Shown here one piece after another: positions 35,489 to 43,990 of a DNA stretch of 64,000 nt (position 1 is its first letter; each line of letters opens with the position of its first letter). The translations under genes were made by a program, and so were the position numbers. The notes beneath the pieces were generated by a model. The model was not told the DNA's origin. It saw only the letters and a list, made by a program, of their open reading frames with translations, and ran no database searches. Source of the DNA: Geminicoccaceae bacterium (lineage in GTDB: Bacteria; Pseudomonadota; Alphaproteobacteria; Geminicoccales; Geminicoccaceae); NCBI GenBank assembly GCA_025999455.1, contig AP024683.1:2792451-2856450 (forward strand), written 5' to 3'.

Positions 35489-36496
35489 ATGCGCATGCGG
35501 TTCGTGACGGCGATCTTCGCGGCAGGACTCTCGGCCGGTGAGGCCGCCGCGCTGGACATCAAGTTCACGCTCGACTGGGCGTTCCAGGGCCCGACCTCGG
35601 TGTTCATCGCCGCGAAGGAGCTCGGCTATTACAAAGAAGCCGGGCTCGACGTCACGATCGACCGGGGATCGGGCTCCGCCGCCGCGATCCAACGGATCGC
35701 CACCGGTGCCTATCAAATGGGCATCGGGGACATCAACGCGCTCGTCGAGTTCAACGCCGCCAATCCCGGCCAGGCCGTCAAGGCCGTCATGGTGATCTAC
35801 GACGCTCCACCCTTCGGCCTCTACGCGCTGAAGAAGAGCGGGATCAAAGAACCGAAAGATCTCGTCGGCAAGAAGCTCGGTGCCCCGGTTTTCGACGCTT
35901 CCTACAAATTGTTCCCGGCCTTCGCCTTCAAGGTCGGCATCGATCCGGCGGCCGTGCCCCGGGTCAACATGGATCCACCTCTGCGCGAGGCCATGTTGGT
36001 GCGCGGTGAGGTCGACGTCATCTCCGGGCACTATTTCTCCTCGATGCTCGATCTCCAATCGAAGGGCGTGAAGGCGGACGACATCGTCGTCATGCTCTAC
36101 AAGGATTACGGTATGGACTTTTACGGCAACTCGGTCCTCGCCTCGAGCAAGTTCTTGACCGAGCAGCCCGAAGCCGTCCGCAAGTTCAACGCGGCGACCG
36201 TCCGGGCGATGCGGTGGGTCATGGCGAACCGCGACCAGGCGGTCGACATGGTCGCCAAGGTCGACCCGCTCATCGACAAGAAGCTCGAGCGGACCCGACT
36301 CGACATGGCGCTCGAGATGAACGTGCTCACCCCCTACGTCCGCGAGCACGGCATGGGCGCGGTGGTCCCGGAACGGCTCGCCCGCTCGATCGAGCAGATC
36401 GCGCAGGCCGTGAAGCTGCCGACCGTGCCCAAGGTCGAGGACATCTGGACCGACGCCTTCCTCCCGCCCGCGGCCGAGCGCAAGCTCGTCGACTGA
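35489..36496 (+). CDS. NMT1/SsuA-type ABC substrate-binding protein
   Basis: A 335-residue periplasmic binding protein of the NMT1/THI5-like family. It has a short signal peptide (residues about 1-21, ending GEAAA) and the typical mature start FTLDWAFQGPTSVFIAAKELGYYKEAGLDV. It then has GSGSAAAIQRIATGAYQMGIGD. The family carries pyrimidine, sulfonate, nitrate or other small ligands, and which one cannot be read. ATG at 35489 with GGAGG upstream; the upstream in-frame extension lacks a signal peptide. It is followed by ATPase and permease genes in one operon. Confidence 0.9.
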   Translation: MRMRFVTAIFAAGLSAGEAAALDIKFTLDWAFQGPTSVFIAAKELGYYKEAGLDVTIDRGSGSAAAIQRIATGAYQMGIGDINALVEFNAANPGQAVKAVMVIYDAPPFGLYALKKSGIKEPKDLVGKKLGAPVFDASYKLFPAFAFKVGIDPAAVPRVNMDPPLREAMLVRGEVDVISGHYFSSMLDLQSKGVKADDIVVMLYKDYGMDFYGNSVLASSKFLTEQPEAVRKFNAATVRAMRWVMANRDQAVDMVAKVDPLIDKKLERTRLDMALEMNVLTPYVREHGMGAVVPERLARSIEQIAQAVKLPTVPKVEDIWTDAFLPPAAERKLVD

Positions 36497-36500
36497 GGCG

Positions 36501-37283
36501 ATGCCTCTCATCGAGGCCGAGCGGGTCGCGCTGCGCTATGGCGGGCCCGCGGGCACGCTCGCGCTCGAAGACTTCTCGCTCACCGTGGAGCCCGGCGAGT
36601 TCACCGCCCTCGTCGGGCCTTCGGGCTGCGGCAAATCCTCCTTCCTCAAGATCGTCGCGGGCCTCCACCCGATCTCCGCCGGGATCGCGCGGCTGCACGG
36701 CGTGCCGATCGACGGGCCGCAGCACGGGATCGGCATGGCCTTCCAGAACGCCACGCTCCTGCCCTGGCGGACGACCCTCGAAAACGTGCTCCTGCCGCTC
36801 GAGGTGAGCCGCGATCACCGCGCGACCTTCCGCCGGAAGCGGCGTGAGCACGAGGCGCGAGCGATGGCGCTCTTGCGGACCGTGGGGCTCGCCGAGTTCC
36901 GTGATCACGCGCCCTACCAGCTCTCGGGCGGCATGCAGCAGCGGGCCAATCTCTGCCGCGCGCTCGTCCACGAGCCCGAAATCCTCCTCCTCGACGAGCC
37001 CTTCGCCGCCCTCGACGCCTTCACCCGCGAAGAGCTGTGGGGCGTTCTGCAGGATCTCTGGCTCGAGCGGCGCTTCACGGTCGTGCTCGTCACCCACGAT
37101 CTCCGCGAGGCCGTCTTCTTGGCCGACCGGATCCACGTCGTGAGCCAGCGGCCCGGGCGGATCGTGAAGAGCCGGGTGGTCGATCTGCCACGCCCGCGTA
37201 CGCTCGCGACGACGTTCGAGCCTGCCTTCGTCGACATCGTCCACGAGCTCCGCGACGAGATCAGCCGGGTCCGCCGCGCATGA
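36501..37283 (+). CDS. NMT1/SsuB-type ABC transporter ATPase
   Basis: A 260-residue ATPase subunit of the nitrate/sulfonate/taurine family. Walker A is GPSGCGKSS (39-47), the signature is LSGGMQQR and Walker B is ILLLDEPFAALD. A TLLPWRTTLENV Q-loop region is typical. It begins 4 bp after the binding-protein stop, and its stop overlaps the permease start (ATGA). Substrate unknown. Confidence 0.92.
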   Translation: MPLIEAERVALRYGGPAGTLALEDFSLTVEPGEFTALVGPSGCGKSSFLKIVAGLHPISAGIARLHGVPIDGPQHGIGMAFQNATLLPWRTTLENVLLPLEVSRDHRATFRRKRREHEARAMALLRTVGLAEFRDHAPYQLSGGMQQRANLCRALVHEPEILLLDEPFAALDAFTREELWGVLQDLWLERRFTVVLVTHDLREAVFLADRIHVVSQRPGRIVKSRVVDLPRPRTLATTFEPAFVDIVHELRDEISRVRRA

Positions 37284-38050
37284 ACACCACGACGCGCCTC
37301 GCCCTGGCGCCCTGGATCGCGACCGCAGCCCTCCTCCTCCTCTGGGAGGTCGGCTGTCGGGTCTTCGCGGTCGAGGAGTTCTTGTTGCCGACCCCGAGCG
37401 CCGCCTTGGCAGCGCTCGCCCAATATGCCGAGGCGATTTGGCACAACGCGATCTTCACGCTCTGGGTGACGCTCCTCGGCTTCGCGCTCGCCGTCGTCTT
37501 CGGCCTCGTGCTGGGCGTGGCGACCGGTGCGAGTCGCCTCGCCTACGCGGCCCTCTACCCCATGCTGATCGGCTTCAACTCGATCCCGAAGGTGGCGATC
37601 GTGCCGATCCTCGTCATCTGGTTCGGGATCGGGGCCGTACCGGCCGTGCTGACCGCTTTCCTGATCAGCTTCTTCCCGATCGTCGTCAACGTCGCGACCG
37701 GGATCGCCACGCTCGAGCCCGAGCTCGAGGACGTGCTCCGCTCGCTCGGGGCCCGGCGGAGCGACATCCTGCTCAAGGTGGGCCTGCCCCGCGCGATGCC
37801 TTATTTCTTCGCGAGCCTCAAGGTCGCGATCACGCTCGCCTTCGTGGGCTCCGTGATCTCCGAAACGATCGCCGGCAATCGCGGCATCGGTTATTTGATG
37901 CTGCAGGCTTCTTCGAGCTTCCGCGTCCCGCTCGTCTTCGCGGGCTTGATCGTCGTGGCGGTCATGGGCATCGGCATGTACGCGCTCTTCGCGTGGGTCG
38001 AACGGCGGATGACCGGCTGGGCCTTCCGCGGCCAGACGCCGATCGTCTGA
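37280..38050 (+). CDS. NMT1/SsuC-type ABC transporter permease
   Basis: A 256-residue inner-membrane permease with about six transmembrane helices. The EAA loop is visible as RSLGARRSDILLKVGLPRAMPYFFASLKVA (about 157-186), and the SsuC-like start LLLLWEVGCRVF..LLPTPSA is clear. ATG at 37280 overlaps the ATPase stop. It completes a three-gene importer; a strong terminator hairpin follows at 38118. Confidence 0.92.
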   Translation: MNTTTRLALAPWIATAALLLLWEVGCRVFAVEEFLLPTPSAALAALAQYAEAIWHNAIFTLWVTLLGFALAVVFGLVLGVATGASRLAYAALYPMLIGFNSIPKVAIVPILVIWFGIGAVPAVLTAFLISFFPIVVNVATGIATLEPELEDVLRSLGARRSDILLKVGLPRAMPYFFASLKVAITLAFVGSVISETIAGNRGIGYLMLQASSSFRVPLVFAGLIVVAVMGIGMYALFAWVERRMTGWAFRGQTPIV

Positions 38051-38117
38051 GCGATTGTCGGCGACGTTGCGGCTTCGGAAGGGCCCGGGAGGCTCGTGAA
38101 AGGGCCCGGCCGGGACG

Positions 38118-38144
38118 GACGGCGTGCCGCTCGGGCACGCCGTC
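38118..38144. terminator. Bidirectional hairpin terminator
   Basis: A perfect 11-bp stem GACGGCGTGCC / GGCACGCCGTC with loop GCTCG lies between the convergent ABC permease gene and the Wzc-type gene. It can serve both strands. Confidence 0.75.
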
Positions 38145-38154
38145 TCCGTGTCGA

Positions 38155-40440
38155 TCAGTTCACGTAGTACTTGTGGTACTTGCTGTAATAGTGGTCGACG
38201 CCGCCATAGCCGTAGCGTGCGTGCTTCTTCACGTCGACCTGGGTGATCACGCAGCCGCCGAGCGGGACGCGATGCTCGACGAGCTGCTTCAACGCGTCTT
38301 CGGCGACGTCCTTGGTCGTCTTCTCCCAGCGGACCACGAAGAGCACCGTGTCGACCAGCTCGGCGCTCAACTTCGAGTCGGTCACGCCGAGCACGGGCGT
38401 GCTGTCGACCACGATGTAGTCGTAGCGCTCGCGCAAGTTCGCGAAGAGCTCCCGCATCCGCTGCGAAGCGATGATCGCCCCCGGGTTCGCCGACTGGCGA
38501 TTCACCGAGATGACGTCGATGCCGAGCTCCCGCACAGGGTAGATCAGCTCCTCGGCGGGCGCGTCACCCGCCATGTACTCGACGAGCCGGCCGAGCGACT
38601 TCGTGCCGAGCTCGCGGCCCACCGAAGGATGGCGGATGTCGAGGTCGACGAGGACCACCTTGTGCCCGGCCTGGGCGAGCGAGGTCGCGAGCGAAATCGA
38701 CAACGTCGTTTTGCCTTCCGCCGGAACCGAAGAGGTCACCTGGATCACGCGCGGCGGCCGGTCGACGTTGGACAGCCGCAAAGCCGTGAAGATCTGACGG
38801 ATCGTCTCCGCGTAGATCGAGAGCGGCTTGGCCACGAGATAGCCGGCGAGCCCACCGTGCTTCCTGGTCACACTCGGACTCACGTAAGGCACGAGGCCGA
38901 AGCAGGGCAACCCGTACAGGCGCTCGATCTCCTTGCCGCTCCGGATCGTGTTGTCGAGCCGCTCGATCGCCCAAGCGAGACCCGTACCCGCCATCGAGGA
39001 CACCAGCAGACCAGCCAGGACCCAGAAGAGCGGTGGTTGCGACGACGGTTTCTCGGGCGGCTTCGCCCGCGCCACGACCTTCGCGTCGGCTGCGGCGAGC
39101 TGTTGCTGCTCGCGCGTCTCCTTGAGACGCTGCAGGAACTGTTCGTAGAGCGCGCGGTTGACGGCGACCTGGCGTTCGAGCTCGCGCAGCTTGATCTCCG
39201 CTTGGCCCGCCTTGTCGGTCTCGGTCATGAGCCGCGCGATGTCCTGTTCGATCGACCGCTCGCGCGCCTGGAGAACCTTGATCTCGTTGGCCGTGTTGTC
39301 GACGATCCGCTGAACTTCGGCGCGGATCTTTTCGGCGACCTTGGCTTGTTCCGCCTTCAAGAGCTGGACACGCGGATGTTTCTCGCCGAACGTGCTCAAG
39401 AGCTCCGCCTCGGCCTTCTGCAGCTCACGCTCTTGCTCCCAGAGCCGGGTCATGTAGGGCGAGTTCATGACCTCCGAGAGCGTGTTGAGACTGGCGCCCC
39501 GCGTTTGCAGGTCACGGATGTAACGTAGCCGCGATTCCTTCTCGCTCCGCTCGGCCCGCGCCTGGACCAGCATCTGCGTGAGGTTCATGATCTGCTGGCC
39601 CTGGAGCGTGAGCCCGCCCTTGGCCTCGTAAAGACCATGCTTGGCGCGGTACTGCTCGATCTCGGCTTCGCCCTGAACGACCTGCTCCTGGAGCTCGGCG
39701 ACCCGGATCTCCAGCCACTCGCTGGCTTTCTGGGTGATCCCGGCCTTCTCTTGGATCTGCGCGGCGATGTAGAGGTCGGCGAGCCCATTGGCGATCCGCG
39801 CTGCCTCCGCGGGGCTCGGTGACGTGTAATTGATCGACAAGACGAGCGAGCGGCCCTCCTGCTTGACCTTCAGATTCTGCAGGAGTTTTTCGATCCTCTG
39901 CTCCTTGGCCACCTCGTAGGCGAGCTCGGGCTCGACCTCCGGCTGCTCTTGGGCGAGGCCCGTCGCGAAGAGCCAATCCTGGGGCAGCCACGAGCCGACC
40001 GTCTTGGCGAACCACGCGACGACCGGGCTTTCGGGCTCGGGCGGCGGCAAGGGTGCCGAGCGATCGACGAGCGCGAGGCGCTCGACGAGCTGATCGAGCA
40101 TCGCGCGCGACTGGATGAGGCGGATCTGCGTTTCGACCGTAGCGGCGTCGGCCGAAAGCCCCGCCGCGACGGCCTGGATGTCGACGATCTTCGCCTCTTT
40201 CGGCTCGATCTTCACGAGCGCTTGAGCGGTGTAGAGCGGCTTGCGGGAAAAGCCCCAATAGCCGGCGGCGAGCGTTCCGATCAGCGTGACGCCGAGGATC
40301 ACGCCCCGGCGGCGGCGCAAGAAGGCCAGGATACCGCGCAGGTCGGCGCCGTCTGCGGCTTCCTCGCGCGGCGCAGGATAGTATCGCTCGGCCGCCGGGT
40401 CCGAATTCGAATCCGATCGTGCGCTCATCATCCGATCCAT
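38155..40440 (-). CDS. Wzc/ExoP-type polysaccharide co-polymerase and tyrosine autokinase
   Basis: A 761-residue inner-membrane protein that controls polymerisation and export of a surface polysaccharide. The N-terminal Wzz domain has a first membrane helix (about 45-63), a periplasmic coiled-coil region (about 230-430) and a second helix (about 467-485). The BY-kinase domain has Walker A with K577 (PAEGKTTLS), Walker A' VVLVDLDIRHP and Walker B YIVVDSTPV. The C-terminal tail has seven tyrosines (743, 745, 751, 752, 755, 758, 759), the phosphorylation cluster of these kinases. Start ATG 40440 has AAGG upstream and a small GTGCC/GGCAC hairpin in the leader; ATGs at 40431 and 40428 are alternatives. 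No Wza or Wzb gene is adjacent. Confidence 0.92.
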   Translation of the reverse strand: MDRMMSARSDSNSDPAAERYYPAPREEAADGADLRGILAFLRRRRGVILGVTLIGTLAAGYWGFSRKPLYTAQALVKIEPKEAKIVDIQAVAAGLSADAATVETQIRLIQSRAMLDQLVERLALVDRSAPLPPPEPESPVVAWFAKTVGSWLPQDWLFATGLAQEQPEVEPELAYEVAKEQRIEKLLQNLKVKQEGRSLVLSINYTSPSPAEAARIANGLADLYIAAQIQEKAGITQKASEWLEIRVAELQEQVVQGEAEIEQYRAKHGLYEAKGGLTLQGQQIMNLTQMLVQARAERSEKESRLRYIRDLQTRGASLNTLSEVMNSPYMTRLWEQERELQKAEAELLSTFGEKHPRVQLLKAEQAKVAEKIRAEVQRIVDNTANEIKVLQARERSIEQDIARLMTETDKAGQAEIKLRELERQVAVNRALYEQFLQRLKETREQQQLAAADAKVVARAKPPEKPSSQPPLFWVLAGLLVSSMAGTGLAWAIERLDNTIRSGKEIERLYGLPCFGLVPYVSPSVTRKHGGLAGYLVAKPLSIYAETIRQIFTALRLSNVDRPPRVIQVTSSVPAEGKTTLSISLATSLAQAGHKVVLVDLDIRHPSVGRELGTKSLGRLVEYMAGDAPAEELIYPVRELGIDVISVNRQSANPGAIIASQRMRELFANLRERYDYIVVDSTPVLGVTDSKLSAELVDTVLFVVRWEKTTKDVAEDALKQLVEHRVPLGGCVITQVDVKKHARYGYGGVDHYYSKYHKYYVN

Positions 40441-40603
40441 GTTGCCTTGTGCCTTGGGGCACGGACGGTCCCGACCCGAACATTTTTTTACATGGCCGGA
40501 CAGCCCGACGGTGTAAAGTAGGTGAATTGGGGGGCCATCTTCTATCTGCGGGCACCGTGCCTCGCCTTTCTCCGCCGACATCGGTTTTGTGGCGAATCCC
40601 CCT

Positions 40604-42049
40604 TTAGATCTTCAACTTTGAGTTTTTCTCGGAAAACCGCGTGTACGCGGCCCGTCCGACAGCGAGCCCCAGGACCATCGCCAGACAGGTCGTAACGGCC
40701 GGAATTTGCGCGGGGAAGTCGACCAGGCTGTGCGCGCCGACGAGGACGGCGACGCCGAGGCCGATCGCGGGCAGGGGATCGTCGCGGCGGCGCGCTGCGC
40801 GGAGGCAGGTCCACGTGAGGAGACAGAGAGCCGAAAGGAGCGCGACGAAAGCCGGCGCGCCCAATTCGACGAGGAGTTCGAGCCACGTGTTGTGAACGTA
40901 GTCGAAGACGACGGTCGGGAAGCGCTCGTCCCGTAGATGATGGAACAGGGCTGGCCAGGCTCCGAGGCCGTGGCCGAGCCAGGGCCGCTCGAGCCAACCG
41001 ACGAGCGCCACGGCGAAGATCGCGATCCGCCCACCCGCTCCGGGCTCGAGCTCGCTCGCCGGAAGGAGCTGATCCAGCCGCTCGAGGATCGGCACGCCTG
41101 CCGTCAACAGAAGGATCGTGCCGAGCCCGGCGAGTGTGGCGAGGAGCACCGCGAGCAGCTTCCCACGACCGAGGCGAGCCGAGGCCACGACGGCGACTGC
41201 GAGCACGAGGCTCAGAAACCCGCCGCGCGAGCCGCTCGCGAGCGATCCCATCGCCAAGATCGCCCAGAGCGCGGTCAAAGGCGCGTGCGCTTCGAACAGC
41301 CGTCGAACCGTTCGCGCGAGGGCCACGACGGCACTCGGCGCATCCGCGCGGGCGCGGATCGCATCCAGCAGCAGTACCGTGGCCGCGACCAGCGCGACGT
41401 TGACGTAGGCCGCGAAGTGGTTCGCGTTGACGAAGGTACCACTCGCGCGTCCGAGGCCGAGTGGCACGCCGAACAGCTCGTCGATCCGCAAACCTTCGCG
41501 AAGGAGCCCGACGATCGCCTGCGCCGTCGCGGTTGCGAGGAAAATCCGGAGCAGCCATCGGGCCCGATCCCGATCGCGAGCGGCGAGATGGGCCAAGACG
41601 CCGATCACGATCCACGCGGACAGCCGGGCCGTCGCTTCGACGGTCCGATCGGGATCGAGGCTGATCGTGCCGAGCACCCCCGGAAGATGTCCCGCGACCG
41701 CCGCCCGAAGCGGATGAACCCAACCCTCCGGCACGGACGGACTGGCCTGGACGATCGCCCAACCGAGCACGCCGATCAGCAACACGGCCGCCAAAAAAAC
41801 ATCCGCGGGCAAGGCGATGCCGGCTCGCGGGCGCAGCAGCAAGCCGATCCCGCGGATCGCCAACAACAGCCAGCTCGCCAGAACGATCAGCCAAACGGCC
41901 GAGGGGCGGACCGATCCGAGCGGCCAAGGTGTGACGACGATCAGCAGCGCGAGACCGGCCGTCGTGACCGCGGAGGGTTTCTCCGCTAGGCTTTTCGCGA
42001 TGGTAGGCTTGGAAGGTTCGGCGCTCGAGACGCCCGGCCGCGTTACCAT
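40604..42049 (-). CDS. O-antigen ligase/polymerase-like membrane protein
   Basis: A 481-residue polytopic membrane protein of the O-antigen ligase (Wzy/WaaL/ExoQ) superfamily. About ten hydrophobic helices are separated by a long periplasmic loop (about 315-380). The loop shows ASGSRGG (about 270) before it and FDYVHNTWLELLVELG within it; the latter is the H-N family signature for ligase activity. The frame is open to 42172, but ATG at 42049 keeps clear of the divergent gene. The start is uncertain (weak ribosome site, only 32 bp to the divergent start). It lies 163 bp upstream of the Wzc-type gene and probably acts with it. Confidence 0.85.
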   Translation of the reverse strand: MVTRPGVSSAEPSKPTIAKSLAEKPSAVTTAGLALLIVVTPWPLGSVRPSAVWLIVLASWLLLAIRGIGLLLRPRAGIALPADVFLAAVLLIGVLGWAIVQASPSVPEGWVHPLRAAVAGHLPGVLGTISLDPDRTVEATARLSAWIVIGVLAHLAARDRDRARWLLRIFLATATAQAIVGLLREGLRIDELFGVPLGLGRASGTFVNANHFAAYVNVALVAATVLLLDAIRARADAPSAVVALARTVRRLFEAHAPLTALWAILAMGSLASGSRGGFLSLVLAVAVVASARLGRGKLLAVLLATLAGLGTILLLTAGVPILERLDQLLPASELEPGAGGRIAIFAVALVGWLERPWLGHGLGAWPALFHHLRDERFPTVVFDYVHNTWLELLVELGAPAFVALLSALCLLTWTCLRAARRRDDPLPAIGLGVAVLVGAHSLVDFPAQIPAVTTCLAMVLGLAVGRAAYTRFSEKNSKLKI

Positions 42050-42081
42050 CGGATGTTGTCGCCCTCGGAGGATTTGCCGAA

Positions 42082-42897
42082 ATGGGGTCCGGGTCGGACG
42101 ATCGAACGCGAGCCGAGTGGACGCAACGGTCTTCGGCTCCTTCCGAGCAGCGGCGTGTTCGGATCGGGGCACCGCAAGGTGCGGCTCGACGCGGCGTGCC
42201 GGGACGTCGGGTCGGTGCGGTGCTGGCGACGAGCGCCGTCGTGGTGCTGAGCTCGCTCGTGCCCCAGGCCGCCTCGCGGCTCGCGGAGCTGCCGGGCGAC
42301 GGCGCGGTCCGACTCCTTTATGCCGGGGAGCGACCGACGGAAGCGGGGCTGCTCCGCGTCCTGGACAGCCGCGAAGCTGCGCTCGCTTGGGTCGAGCGGG
42401 CCGGGCCCCACCGCGACCTCGGCCATTTCTACTTCGTCCTCGCCGACGAGCTCGGCGACACCGAAGAGCGTCGGCGCACGCTTCTCCTTCGTGCCGAAGC
42501 GGAACTCACCACGGCGATGGCGCGGAGCCCCGCGGATCCGCCTACTCTGGCCTTGTTAGCGACGACCTACGTCGAGCTCGATCGCCCGGAACAGGCACGG
42601 CGCTGGCTGGAGGTGGCGCAGCGAATCGCTCCCTTCAGTCCCGAAACGGCCCTCGTCCGGGCTTGGATCGCACTCACCACGGCGCCCCCCGACGACCCGC
42701 CCCGGCCGACCGACGCACGCGACTTTCGCGCGGCCTTCGCCTACGACCGTGCTCGCTTCGTTCAGATGGTGATGGAACTCGGCGCCAGAGACCGCGTCTT
42801 ACCCGCATTTGCCGGCACCGAAGCCGACTACGAGTTACGCGTCGCGCTCATGCGCGCAGAAGAGGATCGGCTCGACGACAGCCGAGCCGATCCCTGA
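42082..42897 (+). CDS. TPR-like protein of the polysaccharide locus
   Basis: A 271-residue protein with an Arg-rich N-terminus (about 1-45) and a hydrophobic segment (about 46-62), so probably membrane anchored or exported. A helical region follows, with degenerate TPR-like repeats (DPPTLALLATTYVELDRPEQARRWLEVAQRI, about 150-181). No family name can be given. ATG at 42082 has CGGAGGA nearby. It is divergent from the O-antigen-ligase-like gene and convergent with the Ser/Thr-rich protein. TPR proteins often accompany polysaccharide assembly; that link is inference. Confidence 0.75.
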   Translation: MGSGSDDRTRAEWTQRSSAPSEQRRVRIGAPQGAARRGVPGRRVGAVLATSAVVVLSSLVPQAASRLAELPGDGAVRLLYAGERPTEAGLLRVLDSREAALAWVERAGPHRDLGHFYFVLADELGDTEERRRTLLLRAEAELTTAMARSPADPPTLALLATTYVELDRPEQARRWLEVAQRIAPFSPETALVRAWIALTTAPPDDPPRPTDARDFRAAFAYDRARFVQMVMELGARDRVLPAFAGTEADYELRVALMRAEEDRLDDSRADP

Positions 42898-42909
42898 CGA
42901 AGCGAAAGA

Positions 42910-43320
42910 TCAATTGATCCGAAGCCGGGCGACCAGGTTCCCCGCGCTCGACGAACCACCACCGGCAGCCGTCGATCCCGGTCCCGTCGCCGACGCCGTC
43001 GTCTTCGAGCTCGCACTGTTCGTGCGGGTCGAGCTGAACGTCGAAGAGGTCGGCGTCGTCCTGCTCGAAAGCGAGGTCTTCGTGGTCGAGCTGGTCGAGC
43101 ACGACCCGGAGGCCGAACTGCCCCCGCTCGCCAGGAAGCCGCAGTCCGACTTCGCCCAGTTCTTCTTGATCCGGATGTCGACGGGGCTGGCCGGGAGGGT
43201 GCGGTTCGAGAGGCCGACCACCCCGAGCCCGTTCGAGCGCCGGGCGGCAAGCGCTTCCGAGGTGATCGACACGCCCCCCAAAACGACCGCCGCGAACACC
43301 ACGACCGAAGTACGTGCCAT
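42910..43320 (-). CDS. Exported Ser/Thr-rich protein of unknown function
   Basis: A 136-residue protein with a clear Sec signal peptide (about 1-25, ending SEALA-AR), a short ordered part to about residue 60 (IRIKKNWAKSDCGFLASGG) and a Ser/Thr-rich low-complexity tail (about 65-125). ATG at 43320 has GGGAGGGAGG with ideal spacing. Two cysteines (about residues 60 and 73) could form a disulfide. No family is recognised. The Ser/Thr tail could be glycosylated or flexible at the cell surface; its place beside polysaccharide genes is suggestive only. Confidence 0.75.
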   Translation of the reverse strand: MARTSVVVFAAVVLGGVSITSEALAARRSNGLGVVGLSNRTLPASPVDIRIKKNWAKSDCGFLASGGSSASGSCSTSSTTKTSLSSRTTPTSSTFSSTRTNSASSKTTASATGPGSTAAGGGSSSAGNLVARLRIN

Positions 43321-43507
43321 AATCCTCCCTCCCGAATCCGGCCTTTTGAAGGTTAACTAGCCGACAGCTTACCGGCAAGAGCACGAAATCGCGAAAAGCG
43401 CCCGCGCTGTTTCTACCGAGAGGCTTTTGCGCGTCTGCGATGTGGTTCGGGAAGCTGCGCGTCGCGCAGCCGCGCGCGCGTCACGAACCGGCCTCGTGTG
43501 GGAGGAA

Positions 43508-43583
43508 TGGTGCCCAGGGGCGGAATCGAACCACCGACACCGTGATTTTCAGTCACGTGCTCTACCGACTGAGCTACCTGGGC
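43508..43583 (-). tRNA. tRNA-Phe(GAA)
   Basis: The minus strand gives a canonical 76-nt tRNA with encoded CCA. The acceptor stem is GCCCAGG with CCTGGGC and discriminator A, the D arm is AGCTCAGTCGGTAGAGC, the anticodon loop is CTGAAAA (anticodon GAA) and the T arm is GGTTCGATTCC. Confidence 0.97.
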
Positions 43584-43592
43584 GGCGCGCCC

Positions 43593-43621
43593 CCTATAGA
43601 TAGCCGCGACCGACCTGTCCA
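43593..43621 (-). promoter_or_regulatory. Sigma-70-type promoter for tRNA-Phe
   Basis: On the minus strand TGGACA (43616-43621), a 17-bp spacer and TATAGG (43593-43598) lie 9 bp before the tRNA 5' end. The pattern is like that upstream of tRNA-Ser. Confidence 0.6.
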
Positions 43622-43660
43622 GGGCCGCCTCGAACGATCACGGTCGACAGCCGCTGCAGC

Positions 43661-43984
43661 ATGGTGCGGCAGCTCGGCACGCCGCCTCGACAAGGCACCG
43701 GCCGGCAACTTAGATTACCGATCGTCAACCTCGACACCGACCTGCGTGGGATGCCGGGCATGGACGTTCGCGATCTCGATCCACCGCCCGCCCGAACGCC
43801 GGGGCGGCTCTGGCGCGAGACCCTGGAGCGGCTGACCGCCTGGCTCGAGGGCCAGGGCCTCGATCCCGACCAGGCCCGCGAGCTCTCCGAGAGCGCCGTC
43901 ATCGTCTGCGCGCTGCGCGACACGCCGCGCTCGAGTGAGCAGGCGCTCCGCCTCGCGATCGACCAGGCCGCGCGGATGCGCTGA
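43661..43984 (+). CDS. Small protein of unknown function
   Basis: An open frame of 107 residues. The last 75 residues, from MDVRDLDPPPARTPGR, look like a compact helical protein (LWRETLERLTAWLEGQGLDPDQARELSES) with normal codon bias, while the first 30 are Arg-rich and less convincing. The true start may be ATG at 43751 or 43760. It lies between tRNA-Phe (opposite strand) and the deacylase gene (convergent). No family is recognised. Confidence 0.5.
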   Translation: MVRQLGTPPRQGTGRQLRLPIVNLDTDLRGMPGMDVRDLDPPPARTPGRLWRETLERLTAWLEGQGLDPDQARELSESAVIVCALRDTPRSSEQALRLAIDQAARMR

Positions 43985-43990
43985 GCGCGC

